This document shows, piece after piece, positions 1-9,436 of a stretch of 64,000 nt of DNA. Origin of the DNA: Hyphomicrobiales bacterium (GTDB taxonomy: Bacteria > Pseudomonadota > Alphaproteobacteria > Rhizobiales > Rhizobiaceae); assembly GCA_900471815.1 (NCBI GenBank), contig UICE01000007.1, positions 310,001 through 374,000 on the forward strand. Reading direction: 5' to 3'. Made by a program: the position numbers and the translations under genes. Position 1 is the stretch's first letter; the number at the start of each line of letters is the position of its first letter. Below the pieces are notes generated by a model. It saw only the letters and a list, made by a program, of their open reading frames with translations, was not told where the DNA came from and ran no database searches.

Positions 1-1020
1 CAGTCTCTCCTCTTCGATTTTCAACGACAGAGTCAGCGCGTTAACGAATGCGCCAATGAGGGCAAGACCAGCCACAAGCGCAATCAAGGGCGCCGGAAGA
101 ACCGCGAAAAGCGCAACCAGCGAGGCCCCGAAAATTGCAAATACAAGATAGCTTAATGCATAAAACGGCCCGGTCAGCCAGCGTTTGGCCGGGTCGGGAT
201 GAGCATCCGGCCCGGTGCATATCGCGGCGGAAATTGCCGCCATGTTGCTGGTGTGCGCTCCAAAGGGTGCGGTGAGCAGCGATACGAGCCCTGTCACCTG
301 CAGTGCGGCCGCTGTAGGCGGCTCGTAACCTGCAGCACGCATTACCGCAAATCCCGGCAGATTCTGCGAGGCCATTGTCACAAGGTAGAGTGGCAAGGCG
401 AGGCCGATCATCGCCTGCATATCAAATACCGGCATGATAAGCGTGAGCGTGGATAGTTCAATCGTGGGAACGCTGGCCACGCGCCCGCTGAGAAAAGCAA
501 AAATCACGCCGCCGAAAAGAACCGCAAGCACCGCCATGGCCGGGTTGAAAAGCCTGATGACGAAAAACAGCAAAATGAGCGGCAAGACGAACAAGGGATC
601 AATAGGGATCGTGCGGGCGGCTCCCGTCAGAAAGGCAAAGAGCACGCCCGCCAGCATTCCGGAAGCGATCGATGCAGGTATCTTCGATACAAAGGTGGAT
701 ATGGGCTTGATTAGCCCCGTAAGAATAATGGCGATCGCCGTAACGATAAATGCACCAACGGCTTGCGGCATGGTAAAGCCGATTGAGCTGCCAATCAGTG
801 CAAGGCCCGGCGTCGACCACGCGCTGATGATCGGCATTTTATATCGCCAGCTCAGATAGCCCGTGGCTGCAACCATGGCGAGGCAGTTTGCAGTAACCCA
901 GCTTGCTGTTTCGGCCTGGGTAGCGCCCAGAGCGTTGGCTGCCGCAATGACAAGAGCCAAAGTTCCGCCAAATCCGACGACGGCAGCAACGACAGCGGAG
1001 GCGATGACGGAAAAGCGCAT
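1..1020 (-). CDS. BenE-type benzoate/H+ symporter, C-terminal end cut off by window edge
   Basis: An open reading frame on the minus strand begins with ATG at 1020 and runs 340 codons to the left edge without a stop. The protein is almost entirely hydrophobic, with about ten predicted membrane segments and short loops. It carries family-like stretches such as SAWSTPGLAL near residue 68 and LTAPFGAHTSNMAAISAAI around residue 250, which I associate with the BenE benzoate:proton symporter family of the inner membrane. The start lies 11 bases after the stop of the upstream hydrolase gene, so the two are probably cotranscribed. The substrate is not established: BenE relatives outside benzoate clusters are of unknown specificity, and no aromatic catabolic gene is visible here. 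Confidence 0.8.
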   Translation of the reverse strand, partial: MRFSVIASAVVAAVVGFGGTLALVIAAANALGATQAETASWVTANCLAMVAATGYLSWRYKMPIISAWSTPGLALIGSSIGFTMPQAVGAFIVTAIAIILTGLIKPISTFVSKIPASIASGMLAGVLFAFLTGAARTIPIDPLFVLPLILLFFVIRLFNPAMAVLAVLFGGVIFAFLSGRVASVPTIELSTLTLIMPVFDMQAMIGLALPLYLVTMASQNLPGFAVMRAAGYEPPTAAALQVTGLVSLLTAPFGAHTSNMAAISAAICTGPDAHPDPAKRWLTGPFYALSYLVFAIFGASLVALFAVLPAPLIALVAGLALIGAFVNALTLSLKIEEERL

Positions 1021-1031
1021 GGCGGACCTGA

Positions 1032-1823
1032 TTATTGAACAGAGGGAGTGGGCTGGATACTGCCAGCCATTGAAGACACGGTACGACCCAAAAGTTCAAG
1101 GTCCTGTGGTCGCGAAAGCCGGTGATCTCCATCGCGAATAAGCGTAATCGTTACATCATCGACGGGAAGATGGTCTACGAGCTTCATTGCGTGGCTATAA
1201 GGCACATCTTCATCCTTCATGCCCTGCAGTATGTGCACCGGGCAATCGGTCTGGATAACGCCTTTCAAGACCTGATTGATCCTGCCATCTTCAAGCAAGG
1301 CCTTTGTGTAGATATAGGGTTGGTCCGAATATTCGGATGGCTCTTCCATATAACCGCGGTCGGCAATCTGGCGGCGCTGGTCATTGGTCAGTTTTGGCTC
1401 CACCAGTTCTGACGTGAAATCCGGTGCCGGTGCAATCAGCACCAGACCGGCAATGCGGCCACCTTCTCCGAGCCTTTGCAATTCTGCGAGTAGACGCAGG
1501 GCAATCCAGCCGCCCATGGAGGAGCCGACGATAATTTGCGGGCCCGATGAGAACTGCCGGAAAACTGCAAGGCTTTGTTCAAGCCAGAGCGAGATGGTTC
1601 CGTCGCGAAATTCGCCGCCCGATTCCCCATGGCCGGAATAATCGTGGCGCAGGAAAGCATGCCCGTGTTCCGTGGCCCATTCGTCCAGAAAATTTGCTTT
1701 GCTACCGAGCATGTCCGAGCGATATCCGCCCAGCCAGACTATGCCAGGATTGGCTCCGGCACGCTTTCGCAGGGCAATATTGATTCCGTTCAGCTCAAGA
1801 AACTCGGGCGGGGATTGTGTCAT
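1032..1823 (-). CDS. alpha/beta hydrolase (ABHD10-like)
   Basis: This 263-residue protein is a serine hydrolase of the alpha/beta fold. The nucleophile elbow GSSMG lies at residues 100-104 with Ser102. A G-x-x-D-x-x-V-P pattern around Asp204 and a D-G-D-H stretch with His234 complete a plausible catalytic triad. The early motif DYSGHGESGG (residues 61-70) recalls the ABHD10 and palmitoyl-thioesterase-like branch. There is no signal peptide, so it should be cytoplasmic. It lies just upstream of the BenE-type transporter gene on the same strand. The natural ester or thioester substrate cannot be read from the sequence. Confidence 0.85.
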   Translation of the reverse strand: MTQSPPEFLELNGINIALRKRAGANPGIVWLGGYRSDMLGSKANFLDEWATEHGHAFLRHDYSGHGESGGEFRDGTISLWLEQSLAVFRQFSSGPQIIVGSSMGGWIALRLLAELQRLGEGGRIAGLVLIAPAPDFTSELVEPKLTNDQRRQIADRGYMEEPSEYSDQPYIYTKALLEDGRINQVLKGVIQTDCPVHILQGMKDEDVPYSHAMKLVDHLPVDDVTITLIRDGDHRLSRPQDLELLGRTVSSMAGSIQPTPSVQ

Positions 1824-2037
1824 GGGCGGGACTCACTCTCGATATTCTTCTTCTTGCATGGGAAAACAGAACGATAAAGCCTGCCCCATTGCATAAAACT
1901 GAAATATTCCTATCTCTAATTTGAGTGATTTATCCTGAAAATAGTAACATTGATGCCCGCCAGCACAGCATAAGCATTGCGGCGAAGGCCGTGTGATGCT
2001 ATTTGCGGGTCCGAAATAATTCAAGGAGACTACTGCC

Positions 2038-2574
2038 ATTCGCCGACCCTTTAGAGCCCAGGTGGTCCAGAAAGATGGACCACGTTCCAATCGTGATATC
2101 CGGGTACCCCAGGTACAGCTCATTGATGCCGAAGGTGAAAACCACGGTATCGTAACGATTCAGGCAGCGTTGGCGATGGCCGACGAGGCGGGACTCGACC
2201 TTGTCGAGATCGTGCCAAATGCTGAGCCGCCGGTCTGCAAGATCGTTGATCTTGGCAAGCTGAAATACCAGGGCCAGAAAAAGGCTGCGGAAGCTCGCAA
2301 GAAGCAGAAGACAGTTGAAATCAAAGAAATCAAGATGCGCCCGAACATCGACACGCATGATTATGACGTGAAAATGCGCGCGATTAAGCGTTTCTTTGAA
2401 GAAGGCGATAAGGTCAAGGTAACACTGCGTTTCCGTGGCCGTGAAATGGCACACCAGGAACTCGGCATGCGTCTCCTCGACAAGGTCAAGGAAGACACCG
2501 TGGAGATTTCCAAAGTGGAAGCCGAGCCCAAGCTTGAAGGCCGCCAGATGATGATGGTTCTGGCACCGCGCTAA
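2038..2574 (+). CDS. infC: translation initiation factor IF-3, probable ATT start
   Basis: IF-3 binds the 30S subunit and checks start-codon and initiator-tRNA choice. The 178-residue product shows the full N-domain, the lysine-rich linker ([18 protein letters not shown]) and the C-domain ending [11 protein letters not shown]. No ATG or well-placed GTG exists at the front. A strong AAGGAG (2023-2028) sits nine bases before ATT at 2038, giving the N-terminus (M)RRPFRAQ, which matches the RRPF start I know from rhizobial IF-3. The GTG at 2062 has no ribosome site. IF-3 genes with AUU starts are known to be autoregulated, because IF-3 itself rejects that codon. A terminator follows at 2594. Confidence 0.95.
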   Translation: MRRPFRAQVVQKDGPRSNRDIRVPQVQLIDAEGENHGIVTIQAALAMADEAGLDLVEIVPNAEPPVCKIVDLGKLKYQGQKKAAEARKKQKTVEIKEIKMRPNIDTHDYDVKMRAIKRFFEEGDKVKVTLRFRGREMAHQELGMRLLDKVKEDTVEISKVEAEPKLEGRQMMMVLAPR

Positions 2575-2593
2575 AATCGATCTACTGCCTTTG

Positions 2594-2618
2594 AAAAGCC
2601 GCCTTCGGGCGGCTTTTT
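2594..2618 (+). terminator. rho-independent terminator of infC
   Basis: A perfect ten-base-pair stem (2594-2603 with 2608-2617) with a TTCG tetraloop runs into a T tract 20 bases after the infC stop codon. It should end the infC transcript, so rpmI-rplT has its own promoter further on. Confidence 0.9.
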
Positions 2619-2643
2619 CCGTTCATGGCATAATGCCTGGCAA

Positions 2644-3282
2644 ATGGATGACATCCCCATGGCATTGAATTCCCCGAAAGACATGTCGCGTTTTCAGCGG
2701 CGCAGGCGTTTGGTTGTTGCAGGCATCATTGCACTTGTCCTCATGACTCTTTTGACAATCCGTTCGGCATGGCTGGATGATTGGGCGCATGAATATATCG
2801 AGGATATTGGCGTGGGCATGATCGTCCTGTCAATTCTCGGGCGAATGTGGTGCACGCTCTATATTGGCGGGCGCAAGAGCGCTGAAATTGTGCGGCTCGG
2901 CCCCTATTCGATCAGCCGGAACCCGCTTTATGTGTTTTCTGCGCTGGGCGCTGCGGGTATCGGCATGATGACCGGTAGTCTGATCGTGGGGGTGGCTCTT
3001 TCCCTCATCTGTTATGCGGCCTTCCACTTTGTCATTCTTGCCGAGGAAGGCTACCTTGAGCGGAATTTTGGCGAGACCTATATATCTTATAAACGCGCCG
3101 TGCCGCGATTTTTCCCGAATCTATCCATTTATAGGGAAAGTGAATTATTGAGCGTCAGGGCATCCATGCTGTATAAGACGCTGGCTGACGGGCTGGTATT
3201 TTTTGTGTCATACCCCTTGTTGGAATTTGTTGAATATCTGCAATCGACCCATGTTTTGCCGGTTTTGTTGCGGCTTTATTGA
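2644..3282 (+). CDS. isoprenylcysteine carboxyl methyltransferase-family membrane protein
   Basis: This 212-residue membrane protein has hydrophobic segments at about 24-38, 57-70 and 97-133. It carries the hallmark of the ICMT/phospholipid methyltransferase superfamily: GPYSISRNPLY at 86-96, and E134-E135 followed by YISYKRAVPRFFP at 146-158. These bind S-adenosylmethionine and close the active site in studied relatives. The methyl acceptor is unknown: bacterial members methylate small molecules or lipids, or are uncharacterised. Translation may start at 2644 or at the in-frame ATG at 2659. It stands alone between the infC terminator and the rpmI-rplT unit and extends about 50 residues past the core motif with one more hydrophobic helix. 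Confidence 0.8.
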   Translation: MDDIPMALNSPKDMSRFQRRRRLVVAGIIALVLMTLLTIRSAWLDDWAHEYIEDIGVGMIVLSILGRMWCTLYIGGRKSAEIVRLGPYSISRNPLYVFSALGAAGIGMMTGSLIVGVALSLICYAAFHFVILAEEGYLERNFGETYISYKRAVPRFFPNLSIYRESELLSVRASMLYKTLADGLVFFVSYPLLEFVEYLQSTHVLPVLLRLY

Positions 3283-3351
3283 TAAATTCAGCAGCGCTGC
3301 ACGATTCAACAGTTGCGCTTTTGGTGTCTTCTGGTAAGAAGCACCCGTTCA

Positions 3352-3381
3352 AACCGCCCGGCAGGGCATGCCGTGGCGGTT
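3352..3381 (+). promoter_or_regulatory. strong hairpin upstream of rpmI (leader structure or weak terminator)
   Basis: The sequence folds as AACCGCC-CGGCA, a five-base loop GGGCA, then TGCCG-T-GGCGGTT, that is twelve base pairs with one bulged T. Only a short T stretch (TTTTAC) follows, so it is a weak terminator at best for the preceding methyltransferase gene. It lies about 95 bases before rpmI, where many bacteria place an autoregulatory L20 leader. No L20-type pseudoknot could be recognised, so its role is open. Confidence 0.5.
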
Positions 3382-3475
3382 TTACATGCTTTCAGGCTTT
3401 GGTCGGCCTGAAGTCAATCAAGAGGTGGTTGTTTCTTTGAAATGACGCAAGCCTCAATAAATCAGGAGTAGCAAA

Positions 3476-3676
3476 ATGCCCAAGATGAAGACCAAATCTG
3501 CTGCCAAGAAACGGTTCAAGATTACCGGAACTGGCAAAATCAAAGCCGCCGCCGCTGGCAAACGCCATGGCATGATCAAACGTTCGAACAAATTCATTCG
3601 TGACGCTCGCGGAACCATGGTTCTTGCTGATGCCGATGCGAAAATCGTGAAGAAGTTCCTGCCTAACGGTCTCTGA
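3476..3676 (+). CDS. rpmI: 50S ribosomal protein L35
   Basis: This 66-residue, very basic protein matches L35 over its whole length, beginning [15 protein letters not shown] and ending VKKFLPNGL. It is a component of the large ribosomal subunit. A ribosome site AGGAG lies nine bases before the ATG. rplT follows 41 bases later, the usual rpmI-rplT pair, and both are likely cotranscribed with control through the leader region upstream. Confidence 0.98.
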   Translation: MPKMKTKSAAKKRFKITGTGKIKAAAAGKRHGMIKRSNKFIRDARGTMVLADADAKIVKKFLPNGL

Positions 3677-3717
3677 TCCGGGCAACGTTATCCATCCTAA
3701 GTTAAGGAGATCATATC

Positions 3718-4119
3718 ATGGCACGTGTAAAACGGGGCGTTACGTCCCACGCCAAACATAAAAAAGTTCTGAAGCAGGCCGAGGGTTTCCGCGGTCGCCG
3801 CAAGAATACAATCAAGACCGCCAAGGCTGCTGTCGATCGTTCGAAGCAATATGCCTATCGCGATCGCAAGAACAAGAAGCGCACATTCCGCGCTCTCTGG
3901 ACACAGCGCATCAACGCTGCTGTGCGTGAGCATGGTTTGACATATAGCCGCTTCATCGATGGTCTGACAAAGTCGGGCATCGAAGTTGACCGTAAGGTTC
4001 TTTCGGATCTCGCGATCCACGAGCCTGAAGCATTCGGTGCAATCGTGGCTTCTGCCAAGAAGGCGCTCGAATATCTTAAAGATACCACACCGAACGCTTT
4101 TGAAGGCGCTGTCCGCTAA
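3718..4119 (+). CDS. rplT: 50S ribosomal protein L20
   Basis: This 133-residue protein is L20, with the usual MARVKRGV start, the long basic N-terminal arm ([17 protein letters not shown]) and the globular C-domain. L20 binds 23S rRNA early in large-subunit assembly and in several bacteria represses its own operon. The length is slightly above the common 117-120 residues because of a C-terminal extension ([10 protein letters not shown]), which is common in alphaproteobacteria. An AAGGAG site precedes the start, and a terminator follows at 4163. Confidence 0.98.
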   Translation: MARVKRGVTSHAKHKKVLKQAEGFRGRRKNTIKTAKAAVDRSKQYAYRDRKNKKRTFRALWTQRINAAVREHGLTYSRFIDGLTKSGIEVDRKVLSDLAIHEPEAFGAIVASAKKALEYLKDTTPNAFEGAVR

Positions 4120-4162
4120 GTCCAGCCGCCGCTCCCAAAGCATTCGAAAATTTAAGTTTGGG

Positions 4163-4195
4163 AAACCCGCGCTGGCTCGGCTGGCGCGGGTTTTT
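4163..4195 (+). terminator. rho-independent terminator after rplT
   Basis: A ten-base-pair stem (AAACCCGCGC at 4163-4172 with GCGCGGGTTT at 4184-4193) is followed by TTTCG. It separates the ribosomal protein pair from pheS. Confidence 0.85.
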
Positions 4196-4272
4196 CGATT
4201 TTTAACGCCGCTCTGTTCTGCAAGGAAAAAGCGGCATCCGACATGTCACTGTAGAATAACAGGTGAAAAGCC

Positions 4273-5355
4273 ATGGATGAGCTTACACAATTGGAAAGCG
4301 CCCTTGCCGCGCAGATCGATGCTGCCAACGATGAAGCCGCGATTGAGGCCGTTCGCGTAGCGGCGCTGGGCAAAAAGGGGTCTATCTCCGAAAAGCTGAA
4401 ATCGCTTGGTTCCATGTCGCCGGAAGAGCGCCAGAGCCAAGGCCCGGCAATCAACGGCTTGAAGAATCGCATTACTGAAGCACTTAGCGCTCGCAAGACG
4501 ATGCTCAAGGATGCTGCAATAACCGAGCGTCTTGCCAGGGAAAAGCTTGATGTGACGCTTCCCTTGCAAGCTTCTCCAGCAGAGCGCGGTCGTATTCATC
4601 CGATCAGTCAGGTCATTGACGAAATCACGGCGATCTTCGCCGATATGGGTTTCGCTATTGCCGAAGGTCCGGATATCGAGACCGATCACTATAATTTCAC
4701 GGCGCTCAATTTTCCCGAAGGCCATCCGGCTCGCGAAATGCACGATACGTTTTTCTTCAATCCAGATGAGAAGAATGACCGGCGTGTGCTGCGTACCCAC
4801 ACGAGCCCTGTGCAGATCCGTACCATGGAAGCGCAGAAGCCGCCGATCCGCATTGTCATTCCGGGCAAGACATACCGGATGGATTCCGATGCCACCCACT
4901 CGCCCATGTTCCATCAGGTCGAGGGGCTGGTCATCGACAAGACGGCCAATGTTGCCAATATGAAATGGGTGCTTGAAGAATTTTGCAAAACCTTCTTCGA
5001 GGTCCCATCCTTGAAGATGCGGTTCCGTCCGTCCTATTTCCCTTTCACCGAGCCATCGCTGGAAGTGGATATCCAGTGCGACCGCTCCGGCAAGGAAGTG
5101 AAGTTCGGTGAAGGCAATGACTGGATGGAGATCCTCGGCTGCGGCATGGTGCATCCAAATGTACTCCGTCATGGCGGGTTGGACCCGGATGAGTATCAGG
5201 GCTTTGCCTGGGGCATGGGCATTGATCGCATTGCCATGCTCAAATATGGCATGCCCGATCTTCGCGCCTTCTTCGATGCCGATGTACGCTGGCTGTCGCA
5301 TTACGGCTTCCGTCCGCTCGACATGCCAACCCTGTTTGGAGGTCTGAGCGCTTAA
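4273..5355 (+). CDS. pheS: phenylalanine-tRNA ligase alpha subunit
   Basis: This 360-residue protein is the catalytic alpha chain of the alpha2-beta2 phenylalanyl-tRNA synthetase, which charges tRNA-Phe. The N-terminal coiled-coil arm (about 1-90) is followed by the class II core. Motif 2 residues are seen in [13 protein letters not shown] and motif 3 in [14 protein letters not shown] near the C-terminus. Its length is typical. pheT follows 64 bases later on the same strand, so the two subunits are probably made from one transcript. No leader peptide or T-box-like attenuator was recognised in the short upstream gap. Confidence 0.98.
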   Translation: MDELTQLESALAAQIDAANDEAAIEAVRVAALGKKGSISEKLKSLGSMSPEERQSQGPAINGLKNRITEALSARKTMLKDAAITERLAREKLDVTLPLQASPAERGRIHPISQVIDEITAIFADMGFAIAEGPDIETDHYNFTALNFPEGHPAREMHDTFFFNPDEKNDRRVLRTHTSPVQIRTMEAQKPPIRIVIPGKTYRMDSDATHSPMFHQVEGLVIDKTANVANMKWVLEEFCKTFFEVPSLKMRFRPSYFPFTEPSLEVDIQCDRSGKEVKFGEGNDWMEILGCGMVHPNVLRHGGLDPDEYQGFAWGMGIDRIAMLKYGMPDLRAFFDADVRWLSHYGFRPLDMPTLFGGLSA

Positions 5356-5419
5356 GGCGCGGCAGAACCGACCGAGATATCGGGCCTAGCCCGAATAATA
5401 TTGAGAAACGAGTGAAATC

Positions 5420-7834
5420 ATGAAATTCACACTCTCCTGGCTGAAAGATCATCTTGAGACGCAAGCCTCGCTGGATGAAATCGTCGAAACCCTGACCATG
5501 ATCGGTCTTGAGGTCGAGTCTCTCGACGACAAGGCAGCGCTTAAGCCATTTGTCATCGCCAAGGTTCTGACGGCTTCACGGCACCCGGATGCGGACAAGC
5601 TGCAAGTGCTCACCGTTGATACGGGCGATGGCAAGCCGCTTCAGGTCGTCTGCGGAGCGCCCAATGCACGGGCTGGGCTGATCGGCGCTTTTGCAGCGCC
5701 GGGAGCCTATGTGCCGGGTATCGACATCACGCTTTCGGTTGGCAAGATCAGGGGCGTGGAAAGCCACGGCATGATGTGTTCCGAGCGCGAACTGGAAATG
5801 TCCGACGAGCATAATGGCATTATCGACCTGCCCGCCGATGCCCCTGTCGGCACGAGCTTTGCCGCCTATGCGGGGCTGGATGATCCGGTCATTGAGATTA
5901 ACCTGACGCCAAACCGCCCGGATTGCACCAGCGTTTATGGTATTGCCCGCGATCTTGCCGCCGCTGGTCTTGGCACGCTGAAAACACCGGCGATTGAACC
6001 CGTAAAGGGAACAGGCGCACCGCAGGTCGAAGTTGCTCTCGATTTGAAGGGTGAGGATTATCTATGTCCGGGCTTTGCCTGGCGCACCGTCAAGGGTGTC
6101 AAGAATGGCACAAGCCCGAAATGGTTGCAGCAACGTCTTATCGCTATTGGCTTGCGTCCCATCAATGCGCTGGTTGACATCACTAATTACGTCACGTTCG
6201 ACCGTGGCCGCCCGCTGCATGTTTTCGATGCGGACAAGGTCAAGGGCCAGCTGACGGTCCGCCGCGCCCGCGACGGTGAAACGATCCTTGGTCTCAATGG
6301 CAAGGATTATACTTTGAGCCCGGAGAATGTCGTTATCGCTGACGACAACGGGGTAGAATCCATTGCTGGCGTCATGGGCGGCGAGCACTCCGGTTGTGAC
6401 GAAAACACGGTCAATGTCGTCATTGAGTCCGCGCTATGGGACGCGATGAACGTTGCTCGCACGGGCCGCACGCTCGGTATTATCACCGATGCCCGCTATC
6501 GCTTTGAGCGCGGTGTTGATCCTGAGCAGATGATCCCGGGTGTTGAACTTGCTGCGCAACTGGTTCTTGAGTTCTGCGGTGGCACGCCGTCTGAAACCAA
6601 GGTTGTGGGCTACAAGGGCCACACGCCTAAGACGGTCAAGTTCCCCGCATCTGAAGTCAAGCGCCTGACTGGTATCGACGTGCCGGCCAAGACCAGTCTC
6701 GATATCTTGTCCCGCCTGGGTTTCGTGCCTCAGGGTACAGGCGAATTGGTTGATGTCGTGGTGCCGTCATGGCGCCCGGATGTGGATGGCAAGGCCGATC
6801 TGGTTGAAGAAGTCATGCGTATTCACGGTATCAATCTGATTGAGCCGCAGCCGCTGGTCAGCCACGCCGCAGTCAATGGCAAGATTTTGACGACTTTGCA
6901 GATCCGCACGCGCAATGCCAAGCGAGCACTCGCGTCGCGCGGTATGATGGAAGCTGTCACATGGTCATTCATTTCGGAAAGCGCTGCTAAAGCCTTTGGT
7001 GGCGGAAAGCCGGAGCTTAAATTGAGCAATCCGATTGCCGCCGATATGTCCGACATGCGTCCTTCCTTGTTACCCGGCCTGCTTGCCGCTGCTCAACGCA
7101 ATGCGGATCGCGGTTTCAACGATCTCGCATTGTTCGAGGTTTCCGGCACTTATGAAGGCAATGCTCCGGAAGACCAGCGCCGCGTTGCGGCAGGTGTTCG
7201 TCGTGGCACGGCTCGTTTCGAGGGAACTGGTCGCCACTGGTCAGGCAATGCTTCGCCCGTTGGCGTATTCGATGCCAAGGCCGATGCCATTGCGGTTCTG
7301 GAGGCATGCGGTGCACCCGTCGACAAGTTGCAGATCGAGGCAGGCGGTCCAGCATGGTATCATCCAGGCCGGTCCGGCACGATCAAGCTTGGTCCAAAAG
7401 TCATCCTTGGCACATTCGGCGAATTCCACCCGAAAACTCTGGAAACACTGGATGTCGGCGGCAATCTTTGCGGCTTCGAAATCTTCATTGATGCGATACC
7501 GGAGCCGAAGCAGAAAGCCACCCGGACGAAACCGGCGCTCAACCTTTCCGACTTGCAGCTTCTACGGCGCGATTTTGCTTTCGTCGTCGACAAATCTGTC
7601 GAAGCTGGCACCATTGTCCGTGCGGCACTGAGCAGCGACAAGAAGTTGATTGTCGGCGTGCAGGTATTTGATCTGTTCGAGGGCGCTTCGCTGGGCGAGG
7701 ACAAGAAGTCCGTGGCTATTGAAGTGGCGATCCAACCACAGGAGCGCACCTTGAACGATGAGGATCTCGACGCGCTGACCAAGCGCGTGGTCGAAAGCGT
7801 TGCCAAGCAGACAGGCGGCGTATTGCGCGGGTAA
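5420..7834 (+). CDS. pheT: phenylalanine-tRNA ligase beta subunit
   Basis: This 804-residue beta chain completes the phenylalanyl-tRNA synthetase. In order it shows an N-terminal EMAP-like tRNA-binding domain (about 39-150, with [12 protein letters not shown]), the B3/B4 editing domain in the middle third, the B5 domain, a class II-like core and a C-terminal anticodon-binding ferredoxin-fold domain (about 710-803, [15 protein letters not shown] and [12 protein letters not shown]). The ends and length agree with full-length PheT. It is coupled to pheS, and a bidirectional terminator follows. Confidence 0.98.
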   Translation: MKFTLSWLKDHLETQASLDEIVETLTMIGLEVESLDDKAALKPFVIAKVLTASRHPDADKLQVLTVDTGDGKPLQVVCGAPNARAGLIGAFAAPGAYVPGIDITLSVGKIRGVESHGMMCSERELEMSDEHNGIIDLPADAPVGTSFAAYAGLDDPVIEINLTPNRPDCTSVYGIARDLAAAGLGTLKTPAIEPVKGTGAPQVEVALDLKGEDYLCPGFAWRTVKGVKNGTSPKWLQQRLIAIGLRPINALVDITNYVTFDRGRPLHVFDADKVKGQLTVRRARDGETILGLNGKDYTLSPENVVIADDNGVESIAGVMGGEHSGCDENTVNVVIESALWDAMNVARTGRTLGIITDARYRFERGVDPEQMIPGVELAAQLVLEFCGGTPSETKVVGYKGHTPKTVKFPASEVKRLTGIDVPAKTSLDILSRLGFVPQGTGELVDVVVPSWRPDVDGKADLVEEVMRIHGINLIEPQPLVSHAAVNGKILTTLQIRTRNAKRALASRGMMEAVTWSFISESAAKAFGGGKPELKLSNPIAADMSDMRPSLLPGLLAAAQRNADRGFNDLALFEVSGTYEGNAPEDQRRVAAGVRRGTARFEGTGRHWSGNASPVGVFDAKADAIAVLEACGAPVDKLQIEAGGPAWYHPGRSGTIKLGPKVILGTFGEFHPKTLETLDVGGNLCGFEIFIDAIPEPKQKATRTKPALNLSDLQLLRRDFAFVVDKSVEAGTIVRAALSSDKKLIVGVQVFDLFEGASLGEDKKSVAIEVAIQPQERTLNDEDLDALTKRVVESVAKQTGGVLRG

Positions 7835-7866
7835 GCCTTGCTCCCCATCGGGGGAGAGAAATTGTG

Positions 7867-7894
7867 AGAGAGGGGGCAAATCACCCCCCTCTCT
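7867..7894. terminator. bidirectional terminator between pheT and the hydroxylase gene
   Basis: A perfect ten-base-pair stem (AGAGAGGGGG at 7867-7876 with CCCCCTCTCT at 7885-7894) has an eight-base loop. It lies between two convergent genes. T tracts on both sides are poor, so it may act with Rho. Confidence 0.6.
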
Positions 7895-7907
7895 TACCCT
7901 GCTGATA

Positions 7908-8720
7908 CTATTTCTGGATCACCTTCCAGTTCTTGTAGAATATCGAGTTGCTGCCTTTCAGGATCACACCCATGAATGTGACGATCGCGGCAAAAAAACC
8001 CGGCATGTATGACGGGCGCAATATATCGACAAATAGGCAATAGCGCGTCTGATCGGTCTGATTGACGGATTGATGCATCAGCGTGTCATCAAAAATAAAC
8101 AGCTTGTCATCCTTCCAGTAGCTGGTGGTATCGCCGCACCAGATATAGGCAGTCCGGTCATTCATATCGTTGATATTGTAAAGCACGCGGATTGTTGCCC
8201 GGATCGGGCCGAAATGCTTTGAAGTCGAGTTCTTCTTGTTGAACACAGAAACGCCAATCGTCTTCACGAAGTCATAGTGCTCATAAAATGAAGGGACATT
8301 GGCAAAGCTTGGCTGGTCTTTGCCATACCATTTGAAGAAGAACATGCTGCGGCCTTGCTGTTCTGCCCGCTGCTGCAATTGTCCTATAATGTTTTCCTTC
8401 TGTGTCGCGCTGATCAGGCGCTTCACTTCCGCCTGATAGGCTGGCGGCAGATCCTGCAATTTGTAAACGCCCTTGTTCCTGTAGGGCAAAGAAAGAATAT
8501 CGAGCAGGATGTTCAAGGGCGATAGCAGCCAGGTGAACAGTCCATTGCCAAAGAAATATTGTTCGACGACCTGGAGTTTCAGGTTTTTGTTACGGGCCAG
8601 ATCATAAAGACCGCAGGCGAGATAGAAAAATTCGAGATAAGGAATGAAGAAGGCGAGAAAGGTGAGAATTACGATTCCGGCAATCCAGCGCCGAAGTGAC
8701 TTTCTGGTGGATTTTTCCAT
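7908..8720 (-). CDS. aspartyl/asparaginyl beta-hydroxylase family protein (LpxO-like)
   Basis: This 270-residue protein belongs to the Fe(II)/2-oxoglutarate-dependent aspartyl/asparaginyl hydroxylase fold. Two membrane segments (about 12-40 and 58-80) anchor it, and the cytosolic catalytic part follows. The metal-ligand candidates are His169 (KHFGP) and His216 (FDDTLMHQSVN), with Arg226 as the likely 2-oxoglutarate binder before LFVDILRP. LpxO-type members hydroxylate lipid A acyl chains, and that role is possible but not shown. The ATG at 8720 was preferred over farther starts because the extended N-terminus looks non-coding. A last hydrophobic stretch lies near residues 241-255. Confidence 0.8.
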   Translation of the reverse strand: MEKSTRKSLRRWIAGIVILTFLAFFIPYLEFFYLACGLYDLARNKNLKLQVVEQYFFGNGLFTWLLSPLNILLDILSLPYRNKGVYKLQDLPPAYQAEVKRLISATQKENIIGQLQQRAEQQGRSMFFFKWYGKDQPSFANVPSFYEHYDFVKTIGVSVFNKKNSTSKHFGPIRATIRVLYNINDMNDRTAYIWCGDTTSYWKDDKLFIFDDTLMHQSVNQTDQTRYCLFVDILRPSYMPGFFAAIVTFMGVILKGSNSIFYKNWKVIQK

Positions 8721-8925
8721 GATATTCCAGCTTTTGAAGGCCCGACCATCGATGAATATACAGGGGTGGCTGGCGTGTGTTGGGGACAAACAGGACAATA
8801 AATTTTTGTATATTGCGCGCTGACTCCAAAGCGAAACAGAACAGCGGCGGTGAATATGAGTGCGGCCGGTTTCTGGCAAGACTAAGGCAGACGAGCGGCT
8901 GGTTTGCTCATCTGCCTTAGGCAAT

Positions 8926-9315
8926 TCAGGCCGCTTGCAAATGCTTCAATCCGTTCCATTCGATCAAGGCAAAGACAGCAACCACGGCAGTAACGGCAAC
9001 AGTTGCGACCACACCCAGCGACGTAAAGGCAGAGGGCATCAGCACCAGGATCGCCGGGACGCAGATGACCCACAGCAAGTCCGCTATAAAGACAAAGCCG
9101 ACGAGAGGTCGCGACCGGGTTTTCCACTGAGCTATCATGCCAACGTCAGCGGCGAAAAGCAGAAGCGCAATGCCAAGTCCCAGGACCAGCCAGCTTGGTG
9201 CGCCGGGCATGAGATATTGCGTGGCAAGCTCGGAAAATACGGCAAGTCCAAGTCCGGTTACACCGGTCAAAACGGCATTGGTCATCATGCCATCTTTCAG
9301 ATTGATCTGTATCAT
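8926..9315 (-). CDS. small four-helix membrane protein of unknown function
   Basis: I do not recognise this 129-residue protein. It is mostly hydrophobic, with four likely membrane helices at about 12-28, 42-58, 72-92 and 99-120, and a short basic loop (KTRSRP) in the middle. There is no signal peptide cleavage site and no catalytic motif. It is divergent from the XRE regulator gene, and the 121-base gap between them contains a perfect inverted repeat, so it is a likely target of that regulator. A start at the second methionine pair (MM, residues 10-11) is also possible. Confidence 0.65.
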   Translation of the reverse strand: MIQINLKDGMMTNAVLTGVTGLGLAVFSELATQYLMPGAPSWLVLGLGIALLLFAADVGMIAQWKTRSRPLVGFVFIADLLWVICVPAILVLMPSAFTSLGVVATVAVTAVVAVFALIEWNGLKHLQAA

Positions 9316-9373
9316 GTCGCTCTCCTTTGTTGCGTTGATGAGGCAAGCATGTCAATTTGACGTAAGCAAAACA

Positions 9374-9390
9374 ATTACCTTGGAGGTAAT
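9374..9390. promoter_or_regulatory. candidate operator of the XRE regulator (perfect 7-3-7 inverted repeat)
   Basis: ATTACCT-TGG-AGGTAAT is a perfect 17-base palindrome in the gap between the divergent small membrane protein gene and the XRE regulator gene, 47 bases before the regulator start. Such symmetry suits a dimeric helix-turn-helix protein. A second, shorter repeat, GTCAA-T-TTGAC, lies at 9351-9361. Confidence 0.6.
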
Positions 9391-9436
9391 GGATATCCCA
9401 GCGGGCCTAAGTCAGGTTTGCCAAAAGGAGAATGGC

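Noticed and set aside
4246-5301. 351-codon open frame antisense to pheS
   Set aside because: It is wholly covered by pheS on the other strand, with no domain and no ribosome site.
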